This document shows positions 1 to 4,516 of a DNA stretch of 5,367 nt, piece after piece; the first letter of the stretch is position 1; every line of letters starts with the position of its first letter. Under the pieces are notes generated by a model. That model was given only the letters and a program-made list of their open reading frames with translations. It ran no database searches and was not told where the DNA came from. The stretch covers positions 1-5,367 of the forward strand of contig CANQBU010000092.1 in NCBI GenBank assembly GCA_947589615.1, given 5' to 3'. The DNA is from an uncultured Clostridia bacterium. GTDB taxonomy: Bacteria > Bacillota > Clostridia > Christensenellales > UBA1242. A program made the position numbers and the translations under genes.

Positions 1-66
1 TCCGCCAAGTATTGACATTAAGAAAATAAACGAAACACCTATGATAGTTAATGCTAAACTGCTCAC
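1..66 (-). CDS. Start of a membrane protein gene (3' part outside window)
   Basis: Only the first 22 codons are inside the window. From the GTG at 66-64 the protein reads MSSLALTIIGVSFIFLMSIL followed by GG, a hydrophobic segment that looks like a first transmembrane helix. The GTG is chosen because GAAGGAG lies at 72-78, five bases upstream on the minus strand. An in-frame ATG at 93-91 would add nine residues (MGKVYEGEI) but has no ribosome binding site. The gene follows rnhB on the same strand and may be co-transcribed with it. The pattern of a small-residue GV, then F and LG(G) is loosely like the first helix of ZIP-type metal transporters, and also like small decarboxylase gamma subunits. 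This is too little sequence to assign a family, so the function is left open. Confidence 0.5.
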   Translation of the reverse strand, partial: MSSLALTIIGVSFIFLMSILGG

Positions 67-153
67 TATTTCTCCTTCGTAAACTTTCCCCATATACAAT
101 ATAAACAATTTTACAAAAAATGTTACTTCAAAAGCGTGGCAGAAGTGTTTTGT

Positions 154-753
154 TTATGCCTCCATTTTTTCATTCAAGTTTTTTAAAAATGATTCCCTGT
201 GTATCTCTGTTTTTCCATATTTTAGAAGGGCTTCATAGTGACTTTTTGTCCCATATCCCTTATGTTTTGCAAAACCATACTGAGGATAAATCTTGTCATA
301 TTTAACCATTAATCTATCTCTATAAACTTTTGCAAGTATCGAAGCGGCGGCAATGTTATATGACAAAGTATCACCTTTTATTATGTTGTTTTGAGGCAAA
401 TCAGTATCAATTTTCATAGCATCAATGAGAACCCTCTGCGGCTTTACGCTTAATCCCTCTAAAGCCTTTTGCATTCCAAGGCGTGTCGCTTGATAAATCT
501 TTATTTCATCTATTGTGTTCTGATCTATTTCAATTATTGAATAGGAAATTGCTTTTTCAATAATCTTGTCATATAAAAATTCCCTTTTCTTTTCGCTTAA
601 TTGTTTGCTGTCATTTATGCCCTCAATTATGTCTTCACTTCCCATTGGCATAATTACGCATGCACAAACGACGGGGCCCGCAAGTGGTCCTCGTCCCGCC
701 TCATCAATTCCAGCAATTAAATTTTCAGAAAAATTCTTTTCATAATCTAACAT
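154..753 (-). CDS. rnhB: Ribonuclease HII
   Basis: This enzyme nicks the RNA strand of RNA-DNA hybrids and cuts 5' of single ribonucleotides built into DNA, starting ribonucleotide excision repair in the cytoplasm. With the ATG at 753-751 the protein has 199 residues, a usual length. The family signature is complete: IAGIDEAGRGPLAGPVV at 13-29, with catalytic Asp17 and Glu18 and the GRG junction-reading motif at 20-22; NDSKQLS at 47-53; catalytic Asp111 in VLIDAMK; KGD at 126-128; and IAAASILAKVYRDR at 134-147 with catalytic Asp146. Tyr167 in HKGYGT is the expected junction-stacking tyrosine. The frame can be opened to a TTG at 789-787 (211 residues), but the added 12 codons overlap a near-consensus promoter, have no ribosome binding site, and lie outside the conserved fold. 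ATG 753 also gives the family's typical short lead (MLDYEKNF) before the first motif. Product call very secure; start less so. Confidence 0.96.
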   Translation of the reverse strand: MLDYEKNFSENLIAGIDEAGRGPLAGPVVCACVIMPMGSEDIIEGINDSKQLSEKKREFLYDKIIEKAISYSIIEIDQNTIDEIKIYQATRLGMQKALEGLSVKPQRVLIDAMKIDTDLPQNNIIKGDTLSYNIAAASILAKVYRDRLMVKYDKIYPQYGFAKHKGYGTKSHYEALLKYGKTEIHRESFLKNLNEKMEA

Positions 754-760
754 ATTATAA

Positions 761-789
761 ATTATAGCGAATTTAATGTTTTTTTGCAA
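761..789 (-). promoter_or_regulatory. Sigma-A-type promoter for rnhB
   Basis: On the minus strand TTGCAA (789-784) is followed by exactly 17 bases and a perfect TATAAT (766-761). Transcription would begin near 754, directly at the rnhB ATG (753), giving a leaderless or almost leaderless message. A second TATAAT at 759-754 touches the ATG. No Shine-Dalgarno sequence precedes this ATG or the upstream TTG. The element lies in the 64-base gap after the LysR gene, so rnhB need not depend on read-through from it. Confidence 0.6.
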
Positions 790-817
790 GAAAAATGTAA
801 AATTTGATTATTTTTTA

Positions 818-1714
818 TTATTTTTCAATATTATTCTCTTTCATAATATATTCAATCATTTTTTGAGCGGCAAAAGTTGGCTGTTGAAAACTTGATTTTG
901 CAAGTTTAATTTGAAATAAAGGGAGCTGCTCTTTCAATTTTACTGTGCTAAGAAGTTTCTTATCTTTTCTATCCAAAAACTCTTTTACAAAAAAGCCAAC
1001 TCCTAACCCACATTCAGCAAGAGTTTTTACAAGTTCTTGGCTTACAACTTCTGTCACATTTGCAAAATTAAGGTCATATTCCTTTGCCAATATGTCAAAC
1101 ATTTCACGAGTGTTTGATTTTCTTCTCTGTAAAATCAAAGGTGTATTTTCGAGATGCCTTAATGACATAATTTCATCAAATTGATAAAATTCTTTATTGT
1201 AAATAAAACAATGATGACATTCTTTTATCACAACACTGTCAAGGTTTCCCGAATTAATATTTTCACTGAAAATGATAATATCCAAATTCCCCTTCTCAAG
1301 TTCTTCAATCAAGTCCTTTGTCAATCCATTTAAAATTTCAATTTTTATATCCCCGAAATCTTTATGAAAATGAATAAGAGGCTTAATTAAAATTTGCTTA
1401 GCAAGCATTGTCGATATTCCAATTTTAACCTTACCACTTTTTAGGCTTTTAAAGTTGGAAAATTCGTCCTCCCCCTTTTCTATCATCTCAATTGCTCGCT
1501 TTACATATTCAAAGAAACTTTTACCTTCCTCAGTTAAGGAAAGACCTTTATTATTCCTATTAAACAACACTCCACCCAATTCGTTTTCAAGTTTCTTTAT
1601 ACTTTGTGACACTGCCGGTTGAGAAATAAAAAGGTTCTCGCTTGCCCTTGTGATATTCTCTTCTTTTGCAACCTCATAGAAAATTTTTAACAATTCAAAA
1701 TCAATGTTTGTCAT
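818..1714 (-). CDS. LysR-family transcriptional regulator
   Basis: A 298-residue protein, the standard length for a LysR-type DNA-binding regulator that works as a tetramer and senses a small molecule. The N-terminal winged helix-turn-helix covers about residues 5-64: FELLKIFYEVAKEENITRAS then LFISQPAVSQSIKKLENELG, with the wing ending in GLSLTEEG. A helical linker (about 65-92) leads to the substrate-binding-like effector domain, which opens with GKVKIGIS at 94-101. The start is the ATG at 1714-1712, because AAGGAG lies at 1720-1725 with five bases between; a GTG at 1720-1718 two codons earlier overlaps that site and is unlikely. The gene is divergent from coaC across 85 bases, an arrangement in which LysR proteins often control both themselves and the neighbour. 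No ligand or specific subfamily can be read from the sequence, and its target may lie elsewhere. Confidence 0.93.
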   Translation of the reverse strand: MTNIDFELLKIFYEVAKEENITRASENLFISQPAVSQSIKKLENELGGVLFNRNNKGLSLTEEGKSFFEYVKRAIEMIEKGEDEFSNFKSLKSGKVKIGISTMLAKQILIKPLIHFHKDFGDIKIEILNGLTKDLIEELEKGNLDIIIFSENINSGNLDSVVIKECHHCFIYNKEFYQFDEIMSLRHLENTPLILQRRKSNTREMFDILAKEYDLNFANVTEVVSQELVKTLAECGLGVGFFVKEFLDRKDKKLLSTVKLKEQLPLFQIKLAKSSFQQPTFAAQKMIEYIMKENNIEK

Positions 1715-1719
1715 AAGCA

Positions 1720-1725
1720 CTCCTT
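1720..1725 (-). promoter_or_regulatory. Ribosome binding site that sets the LysR start
   Basis: AAGGAG on the minus strand, five bases before the ATG at 1714-1712. It rules out the GTG at 1720-1718, which begins inside the site. Confidence 0.8.
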
Positions 1726-1731
1726 ATATAC

Positions 1732-1737
1732 ATTATA
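1732..1737 (-). promoter_or_regulatory. Possible -10 element for the LysR gene
   Basis: TATAAT on the minus strand, inside the perfect 10-base palindrome CATTATAATG (1731-1740). Transcription would start near 1725, just at the ribosome binding site. No good -35 box is seen 16-18 bases upstream, which would fit an activator-dependent or weak promoter. A second palindrome, AATATATATT (1741-1750), abuts it. Either palindrome could be part of an operator, but AT-rich sequence makes such matches common. Confidence 0.35.
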
Positions 1738-1749
1738 ATGAATATATAT

Positions 1750-1778
1750 TTTACTTATATCATATTTTGATTTATAAT
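1750..1778 (+). promoter_or_regulatory. Promoter of the coaC-coaB operon
   Basis: TTTACT (1750-1755), a 17-base spacer, and a perfect TATAAT (1773-1778). Transcription would start near 1785, leaving a leader of about 15 bases that just includes AAGGAG (1787-1792), seven bases before the coaC ATG at 1800. The -35 box lies about 12 bases from the opposing LysR -10 element, so the two promoters share a very short control region. Confidence 0.6.
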
Positions 1779-1799
1779 GCAAGTGTAAGGAGTAAAGTT

Positions 1800-2342
1800 A
1801 TGTTAAAAAATAAAAATATTGTTTTAGGAGTATGTGGAGGAATTGCCGCTTACAAATCAGCAAGTATTGTCGCCGCTTTAATTAAGCAAGGGGCAAATGT
1901 TTATGTCATTATGACAAAAAATGCTTGTAAATTCATATCACCTCTGACTTTCAGCACCCTATCAAAAAATAATGTAGTAGTAGATTTATTTGACAGTGAA
2001 AGCACTTACGATATTAAACACATAAGGCTTGCATCAACCGCCGATGCAATTTTAGTAGCCCCCGCAACTGCAAACATAATAGGAAAGGTCGCAAATGGAA
2101 TCGCCGATGATGCCCTCACATCAACAATTATGGCATGCAAATCAAAAGTCGTATTTGCACCAGCAATGAATGTAAATATGTTGCATAACCCAATCGTTAA
2201 AGACAACATCTTAAAGTTAAAAAATTATGGTTACTTATTTATAAATCCGCAAGTGGGAGATTTAGCCTGCGGAGTTGTAGATGAGGGAAAACTTGCAAAT
2301 ACAAAAGAAATTGTTGAATACTTAGACAAGGAGTTATCATGA
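1800..2342 (+). CDS. coaC: Phosphopantothenoylcysteine decarboxylase
   Basis: This FMN-dependent enzyme decarboxylates 4'-phosphopantothenoylcysteine to 4'-phosphopantetheine in coenzyme A synthesis. The protein has 180 residues, matching the stand-alone CoaC form; most bacteria carry it as the N-terminal half of a fused CoaBC. The flavin-binding opening is GVCGGIAAYKS (10-20). The catalytic histidine is His74 in KHIRLA, followed by VAPATANIIGKVANGIADD (86-104). The substrate clamp PAMN is at 121-124, and the active-site cysteine is Cys157 in GDLACG. After it the usual GxG(R/K) reads VVDEGKLA, and the residue after PAMNxxM is Leu where Trp is common; both look like drift in a still functional enzyme. 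The start is the ATG at 1800, seven bases after AAGGAG; the frame runs open to 1704 but crosses the promoter. Its TGA overlaps the coaB ATG by four bases. Confidence 0.95.
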   Translation: MLKNKNIVLGVCGGIAAYKSASIVAALIKQGANVYVIMTKNACKFISPLTFSTLSKNNVVVDLFDSESTYDIKHIRLASTADAILVAPATANIIGKVANGIADDALTSTIMACKSKVVFAPAMNVNMLHNPIVKDNILKLKNYGYLFINPQVGDLACGVVDEGKLANTKEIVEYLDKELS

Positions 2343-3079
2343 AAGTTTTAATTACCGCCGGCGGAACAAGTGAAAAAATAGATAATGTTAGAAAAATTAC
2401 TAATTCATCAAGCGGATTGCTTGGAAGCATAATCGCAAATCAGCTTATTAAAAATTGCGATAATTTAGAAAAAATTTATTATTTATGCCCAAAAAATGCG
2501 AAAAAACCTCAATTTTGCAATAAAATTGAAGAAATTACAATAGAAAATGTAAAAAGTGTATATGATAATTTAAAAAATATTTTAACAAGTCAAAAGGTCG
2601 ATGTTATCATTCATAGTATGGCAATTTCCGACTATACTGTCGATTATGTTTCAAACAGCAAAATACTCGCCTCAAATCTTCATAATAAGTCTCAAGATGA
2701 CATTTCATCTCTTCTTTCTTCCTCCACCCTCGCCATCGACAACAGCAAAAAGATTTCTTCAAATCAAGAGGACTTAATTATACGACTAAAGCCAACGCCT
2801 AAAATAATTTCTACGCTAAAATCATGGAGCCCCAATTCAATTCTTATAGGTTTTAAATTGTTATCAAATGTCAGCGAAATCGAATTAAAAAATGTCGCAT
2901 ATAATTTACTAGCAAAAAATAATTGTGATTATGTAGTCGCAAATGACCTTTCAAATATTGATAAAAATCATCACAAGGCCTTCATTATTGACAAAGATAA
3001 AAATGAAATTATCGCATTCAACAAAGAAGATATCGCAAAATATATATGTGAAATAGTTGAAAAAAGCATCACTGAGTGA
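2339..3079 (+). CDS. coaB: Phosphopantothenate-cysteine ligase, stand-alone CoaB
   Basis: CoaB joins cysteine to 4'-phosphopantothenate through a nucleotide-activated intermediate and supplies the substrate of CoaC. At 246 residues it is the monofunctional form. It follows the pattern of the streptococcal and enterococcal enzymes, which from family knowledge use CTP: KVLITAGGTSEKIDNVRKIT (2-21), then NSSSG for nucleotide binding, IIHSMAISDY (90-99), KKISS (137-141), LKPTPKIIS (150-158), IGFKLL (170-175) and VANDLSNI with a following His (200-211). The fused CoaBC type would show a different GFxxE motif in place of GFKLL. Residues about 104-136 form a variable Ser/Asn-rich stretch before KKISS. 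Translation is coupled to coaC by the ATGA overlap; there is no separate strong ribosome binding site beyond GGAG at 2330-2333. The stop lies inside the terminator hairpin. Confidence 0.93.
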   Translation: MKVLITAGGTSEKIDNVRKITNSSSGLLGSIIANQLIKNCDNLEKIYYLCPKNAKKPQFCNKIEEITIENVKSVYDNLKNILTSQKVDVIIHSMAISDYTVDYVSNSKILASNLHNKSQDDISSLLSSSTLAIDNSKKISSNQEDLIIRLKPTPKIISTLKSWSPNSILIGFKLLSNVSEIELKNVAYNLLAKNNCDYVVANDLSNIDKNHHKAFIIDKDKNEIIAFNKEDIAKYICEIVEKSITE

Positions 3080-3084
3080 TGCTT
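3064..3084. terminator. Bidirectional terminator between coaB and rubrerythrin
   Basis: A perfect 9-bp stem, AAGCATCAC / GTGATGCTT, encloses a three-base loop (3073-3075). Read on the minus strand it is followed by a run of T (complement of the A run 3060-3065), a textbook intrinsic terminator three bases after the rubrerythrin stop. Read on the plus strand it is followed by TATTTA, a weaker tail, and the coaB stop codon (3077-3079) sits within the descending arm. The two convergent stops are seven bases apart, so one hairpin serves both. Confidence 0.85.
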
Positions 3085-3086
3085 AT

Positions 3087-3686
3087 TTACCAACAAATTA
3101 ATTCCTCAGGCAATTTAACTTGACAGACGCCCTGTTCCGCCCCACATAAAGGACATTTCTCCCATGCCTCTTCACCATAATATACATGTCCGCAGTTTGG
3201 ACATATCCACATTGTTTTTTTATTCTTTTTATAAAGAGTTTTATTTTTAAACTGCTCATGAAGATTTAAAAATAATTCTTTGTGACGAACTTCGACCTCG
3301 CCTATCATTCTGAATAATTGGGCAATATCTTTAAAGCCTTCTTCTTCGGCGGTTTTCGCAAATTCAACATAAGCTTCTGCTTCATCTTTTTCATCTTCAG
3401 CAAGCAAAAGCAAATTTTCCTCCATATTCCATTTTTCTTTAAAAGGAAAACCGGCATTGATATCAATATTCTCAATTTGAGAATTGCTTGCATTTTGAAT
3501 TTGTGTATATAGCATTCTTGCATGATTAAATTCTTGATAAGCAATGGTATCTACAATTTGGGCTAAAGCCTCAAAACCATTATATCTTAAACCATATTCG
3601 ACAAATTCATATCGCGTCCTTGCAGAACATTCCCCCGCATACGCTCTTGCCAAATTTAAGTATGTTTGACTGTCTTTTAATTTCAT
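3087..3686 (-). CDS. Rubrerythrin-family protein (ferritin-like diiron plus rubredoxin domain)
   Basis: A 199-residue cytoplasmic protein expected to reduce hydrogen peroxide in an anaerobe, passing electrons from a rubredoxin iron to a diiron site. The four-helix ferritin-like part covers about 1-147: Glu19 in AGECSARTRYEF, the first ExxH at 52-55 (EFNH), a third helix LLAEDEKDEAEAYVEFAKTA (94-113), and the second ExxH at 132-135 (EVRH). The rubredoxin-like zinc-ribbon-type end has CPNCG at 162-166 and CPLCG at 178-182, four iron-binding cysteines. Where the Desulfovibrio-type protein has Glu ligands in GExxE, direct alignment on the following Tyr106 gives Asp98 and Asp101, so the site may differ. 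Two more cysteines (188, 198) lie in the tail. The start is the ATG at 3686-3684, five bases after AGAGGTGA (3692-3699); a GTG at 3695 overlaps that site. The kinase gene ends 29 bases upstream on the same strand. Confidence 0.93.
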   Translation of the reverse strand: MKLKDSQTYLNLARAYAGECSARTRYEFVEYGLRYNGFEALAQIVDTIAYQEFNHARMLYTQIQNASNSQIENIDINAGFPFKEKWNMEENLLLLAEDEKDEAEAYVEFAKTAEEEGFKDIAQLFRMIGEVEVRHKELFLNLHEQFKNKTLYKKNKKTMWICPNCGHVYYGEEAWEKCPLCGAEQGVCQVKLPEELICW

Positions 3687-3712
3687 AATTATCACCTCTT
3701 AGGGTAATTATG
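3684..3712 (-). promoter_or_regulatory. Inverted repeat across the rubrerythrin -10 region and start codon
   Basis: On the plus strand CATAATTA (3684-3691) and TAATTATG (3705-3712) are perfect 8-base complements 13 bases apart, with CC/GG able to extend the stem. One arm holds the rubrerythrin ATG, the other a possible -10 box (CATAAT on the minus strand, 3712-3707, without a good -35), and the Shine-Dalgarno sequence lies between. It could be an operator for a redox repressor, or an RNA hairpin that covers the start. It does not match the PerR box spacing. Confidence 0.4.
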
Positions 3713-3715
3713 TGT

Positions 3716-4279
3716 TTAAATATGGCTTTTATGCAGTTTTTTTAATGCTTTTTGCACTTTTTTCAATATATTTTCATGTAAAATCGAAATTTCTTTATTT
3801 GTATTAACATATATAACGGGAGCATGGCTTTCTTTGATTACAATTTTTTGAGAGCGTTTACTTCGTTTATCCTCACCCAGTTTATTATAATTTTTAGCAA
3901 GATACAAAAATCCTAAAAAGTTTTCTTTTACTTCCCCATCACTCTCAAGACTGTTCCTTCCCAGTTCCTTGTCCCGCTTTAAAATTCTCTCCATTCTTAT
4001 TTTCGTCGGACATTTTAAATATATTATTAGGTCAATATATGGAAAAGTCACTGGATTTGAATGGAGTGAACCTGAAATTATTAGGTCCTTTGAAGATTTA
4101 ATTTTATCGATTAAAAGCCTATCACTTTCTTCTTTTTTTCGCATAATCTGAAATTCGGGAATGGTTTGTTCCCACTTGTAATAGTCGGACTCTATGACTT
4201 CAAAATCTAATTTCTTTGCCAAATATTCGCCTAAACTTGTAGTTCCGCTGCCACTTGCACCCATTATATGTATTATCAT
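3716..4279 (-). CDS. Small P-loop NTPase, adenylate/shikimate kinase-like
   Basis: A 187-residue cytoplasmic protein with a nucleotide-kinase-like fold. The phosphate-binding loop GASGSGTT is at residues 7-14, right after the first beta strand (IIHIM). It lacks the normal Walker A lysine (GxxxxGK[ST]), having Thr13 there; from memory this is shared by a group of unassigned AAA_17-type ATPases that begin MGASGSGTTTLG. Asp32 in ESDYY sits where such kinases hold an acidic substrate- or metal-binding residue. LIISGSL (66-72) ends the third strand, DLIIYLKCP (83-91) the next, and the arginine-rich IRMERILKRD (94-103) resembles a lid. The C-terminus is Lys-rich. The start is the ATG at 4279-4277, with GAGGTGG at 4282-4288 only two bases upstream; a TTG at 4294 is less likely. 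The substrate is unknown. It lies 29 bases upstream of rubrerythrin on the same strand and may share its message. Confidence 0.82.
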   Translation of the reverse strand: MIIHIMGASGSGTTSLGEYLAKKLDFEVIESDYYKWEQTIPEFQIMRKKEESDRLLIDKIKSSKDLIISGSLHSNPVTFPYIDLIIYLKCPTKIRMERILKRDKELGRNSLESDGEVKENFLGFLYLAKNYNKLGEDKRSKRSQKIVIKESHAPVIYVNTNKEISILHENILKKVQKALKKLHKSHI

Positions 4280-4294
4280 TTCCACCTCGAACAA

Positions 4295-4313
4295 AAAATA
4301 TCCTTTCTCCCTT
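4295..4313 (+). repeat. Direct repeat, left copy
   Basis: AAAATATCCTTTCTCCCTT matches 4492-4510 at 18 of 19 bases (mismatch at 4303 against 4500), offset by 197. It borders the structured element on the side of the kinase gene, upstream of that gene's ribosome binding site. Confidence 0.75.
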
Positions 4314-4495
4314 CAAAGTGTAGACAAATTATCAGACTGAACAAAAACAAGTGAGGCAAGGCTCGGAAAATGTCCCGAAGCAGGAGTTTAGTTCGCCTAA
4401 ATGACTGTTTCGGGGCGTTTTACAGTAAACACAGCAAGCAAAATTTGTTAAATTTTTGCGGTCACGCAGTTTTTCTTCAGGCTGAAGGAAGAAAA
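4303..4495. other. Structured intergenic element with complementary ends
   Basis: The gap between pncB and the kinase gene (4280-4516) has no supportable protein gene; short frames on both strands are soon stopped. Its ends are complementary: 4303-4315 against 4483-4495, 11 of 13 pairs, with both mismatches becoming G-U pairs if the minus strand is transcribed. Inside are the nested hairpin at 4374-4414, a 9-bp AT stem at 4438-4459 (one bulged base), a 4-bp stem TGCG/CGCA at 4457-4468, and CTTCA/TGAAG at 4475-4487. The core 4351-4420 holds 36 G/C in 70 bases, well above the neighbouring genes. These features suit a dispersed non-autonomous repeat (MITE-like, with no transposase here) or a structured RNA of about 190 bases, 6S-like in outline but with no recognised 6S signature. 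Neither strand has a convincing promoter. I do not recognise the family. Confidence 0.55.
4374..4414 (+). other. Ordered hairpin in the element core
   Basis: On the plus strand CCCGAAGCAG (4374-4383) pairs with CTGTTTCGGG (4405-4414) with one G-U. There follow facing GA and GA (4384-4385 and 4403-4404, a tandem G-A/A-G internal loop), a G-U pair, then TTTAG (4387-4391) with CTAAA (4397-4401) around TTCGC, which contains UUCG. Read on the minus strand the G-U pairs become C-A mismatches, so this part fits a plus-strand RNA better. An upstream GCTCGG (4361-4366) could compete for CCGAAGC (4375-4381). Confidence 0.6.
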
Positions 4496-4510
4496 TATCT
4501 TTTCTCCCTT
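4485..4510. repeat. Imperfect palindrome at the pncB side of the element
   Basis: Arms 4485-4495 and 4500-4510 are complementary at 10 of 11 positions (the odd one is G-U on the minus strand) around TATC. It lies six bases past the pncB stop. No T run follows on the minus strand, so it is a poor terminator. The right arm is part of the second direct-repeat copy, the left arm is the right end of the structured element. Confidence 0.6.
4492..4510 (+). repeat. Direct repeat, right copy
   Basis: AAAATATCTTTTCTCCCTT, 18 of 19 bases like 4295-4313. The two copies bracket 178 bases, as would result from insertion with duplication of flanking sequence or from recombination between repeats, though chance similarity of pyrimidine tracts is not excluded. 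Confidence 0.75.
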
Positions 4511-4516
4511 TTATTT

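Noticed and set aside
94..153. Possible terminator after rnhB on the minus strand (ACTTC/GAAGT followed by six T)
   Set aside because: The stem is only 5 bp with a 12-base loop, and four bases separate it from the T run, so it is too weak to annotate.
945..1184. Plus-strand frame opposite the LysR gene, and similar frames opposite coaC, coaB, rubrerythrin and the kinase gene
   Set aside because: They overlap well-supported genes, have no ribosome binding sites of note and no recognisable domains.
1704..1799. Upstream extension of coaC by 32 codons
   Set aside because: It would cross the promoter and ribosome binding site and adds an unconserved stretch; the ATG at 1800 follows AAGGAG at proper spacing.
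4317..4345. Promoter for the kinase gene around GATAAT (minus strand, near 4333-4328)
   Set aside because: No acceptable -35 box stands 16-18 bases upstream; other pairings give spacers of 11 or 19 bases.
4280..4516. 6S RNA, T-box or tRNA in the intergenic element
   Set aside because: No T-box AGAGA or specifier pattern, no cloverleaf, and no 6S signature I can recognise; the resemblance to 6S is only in length and closing stem.
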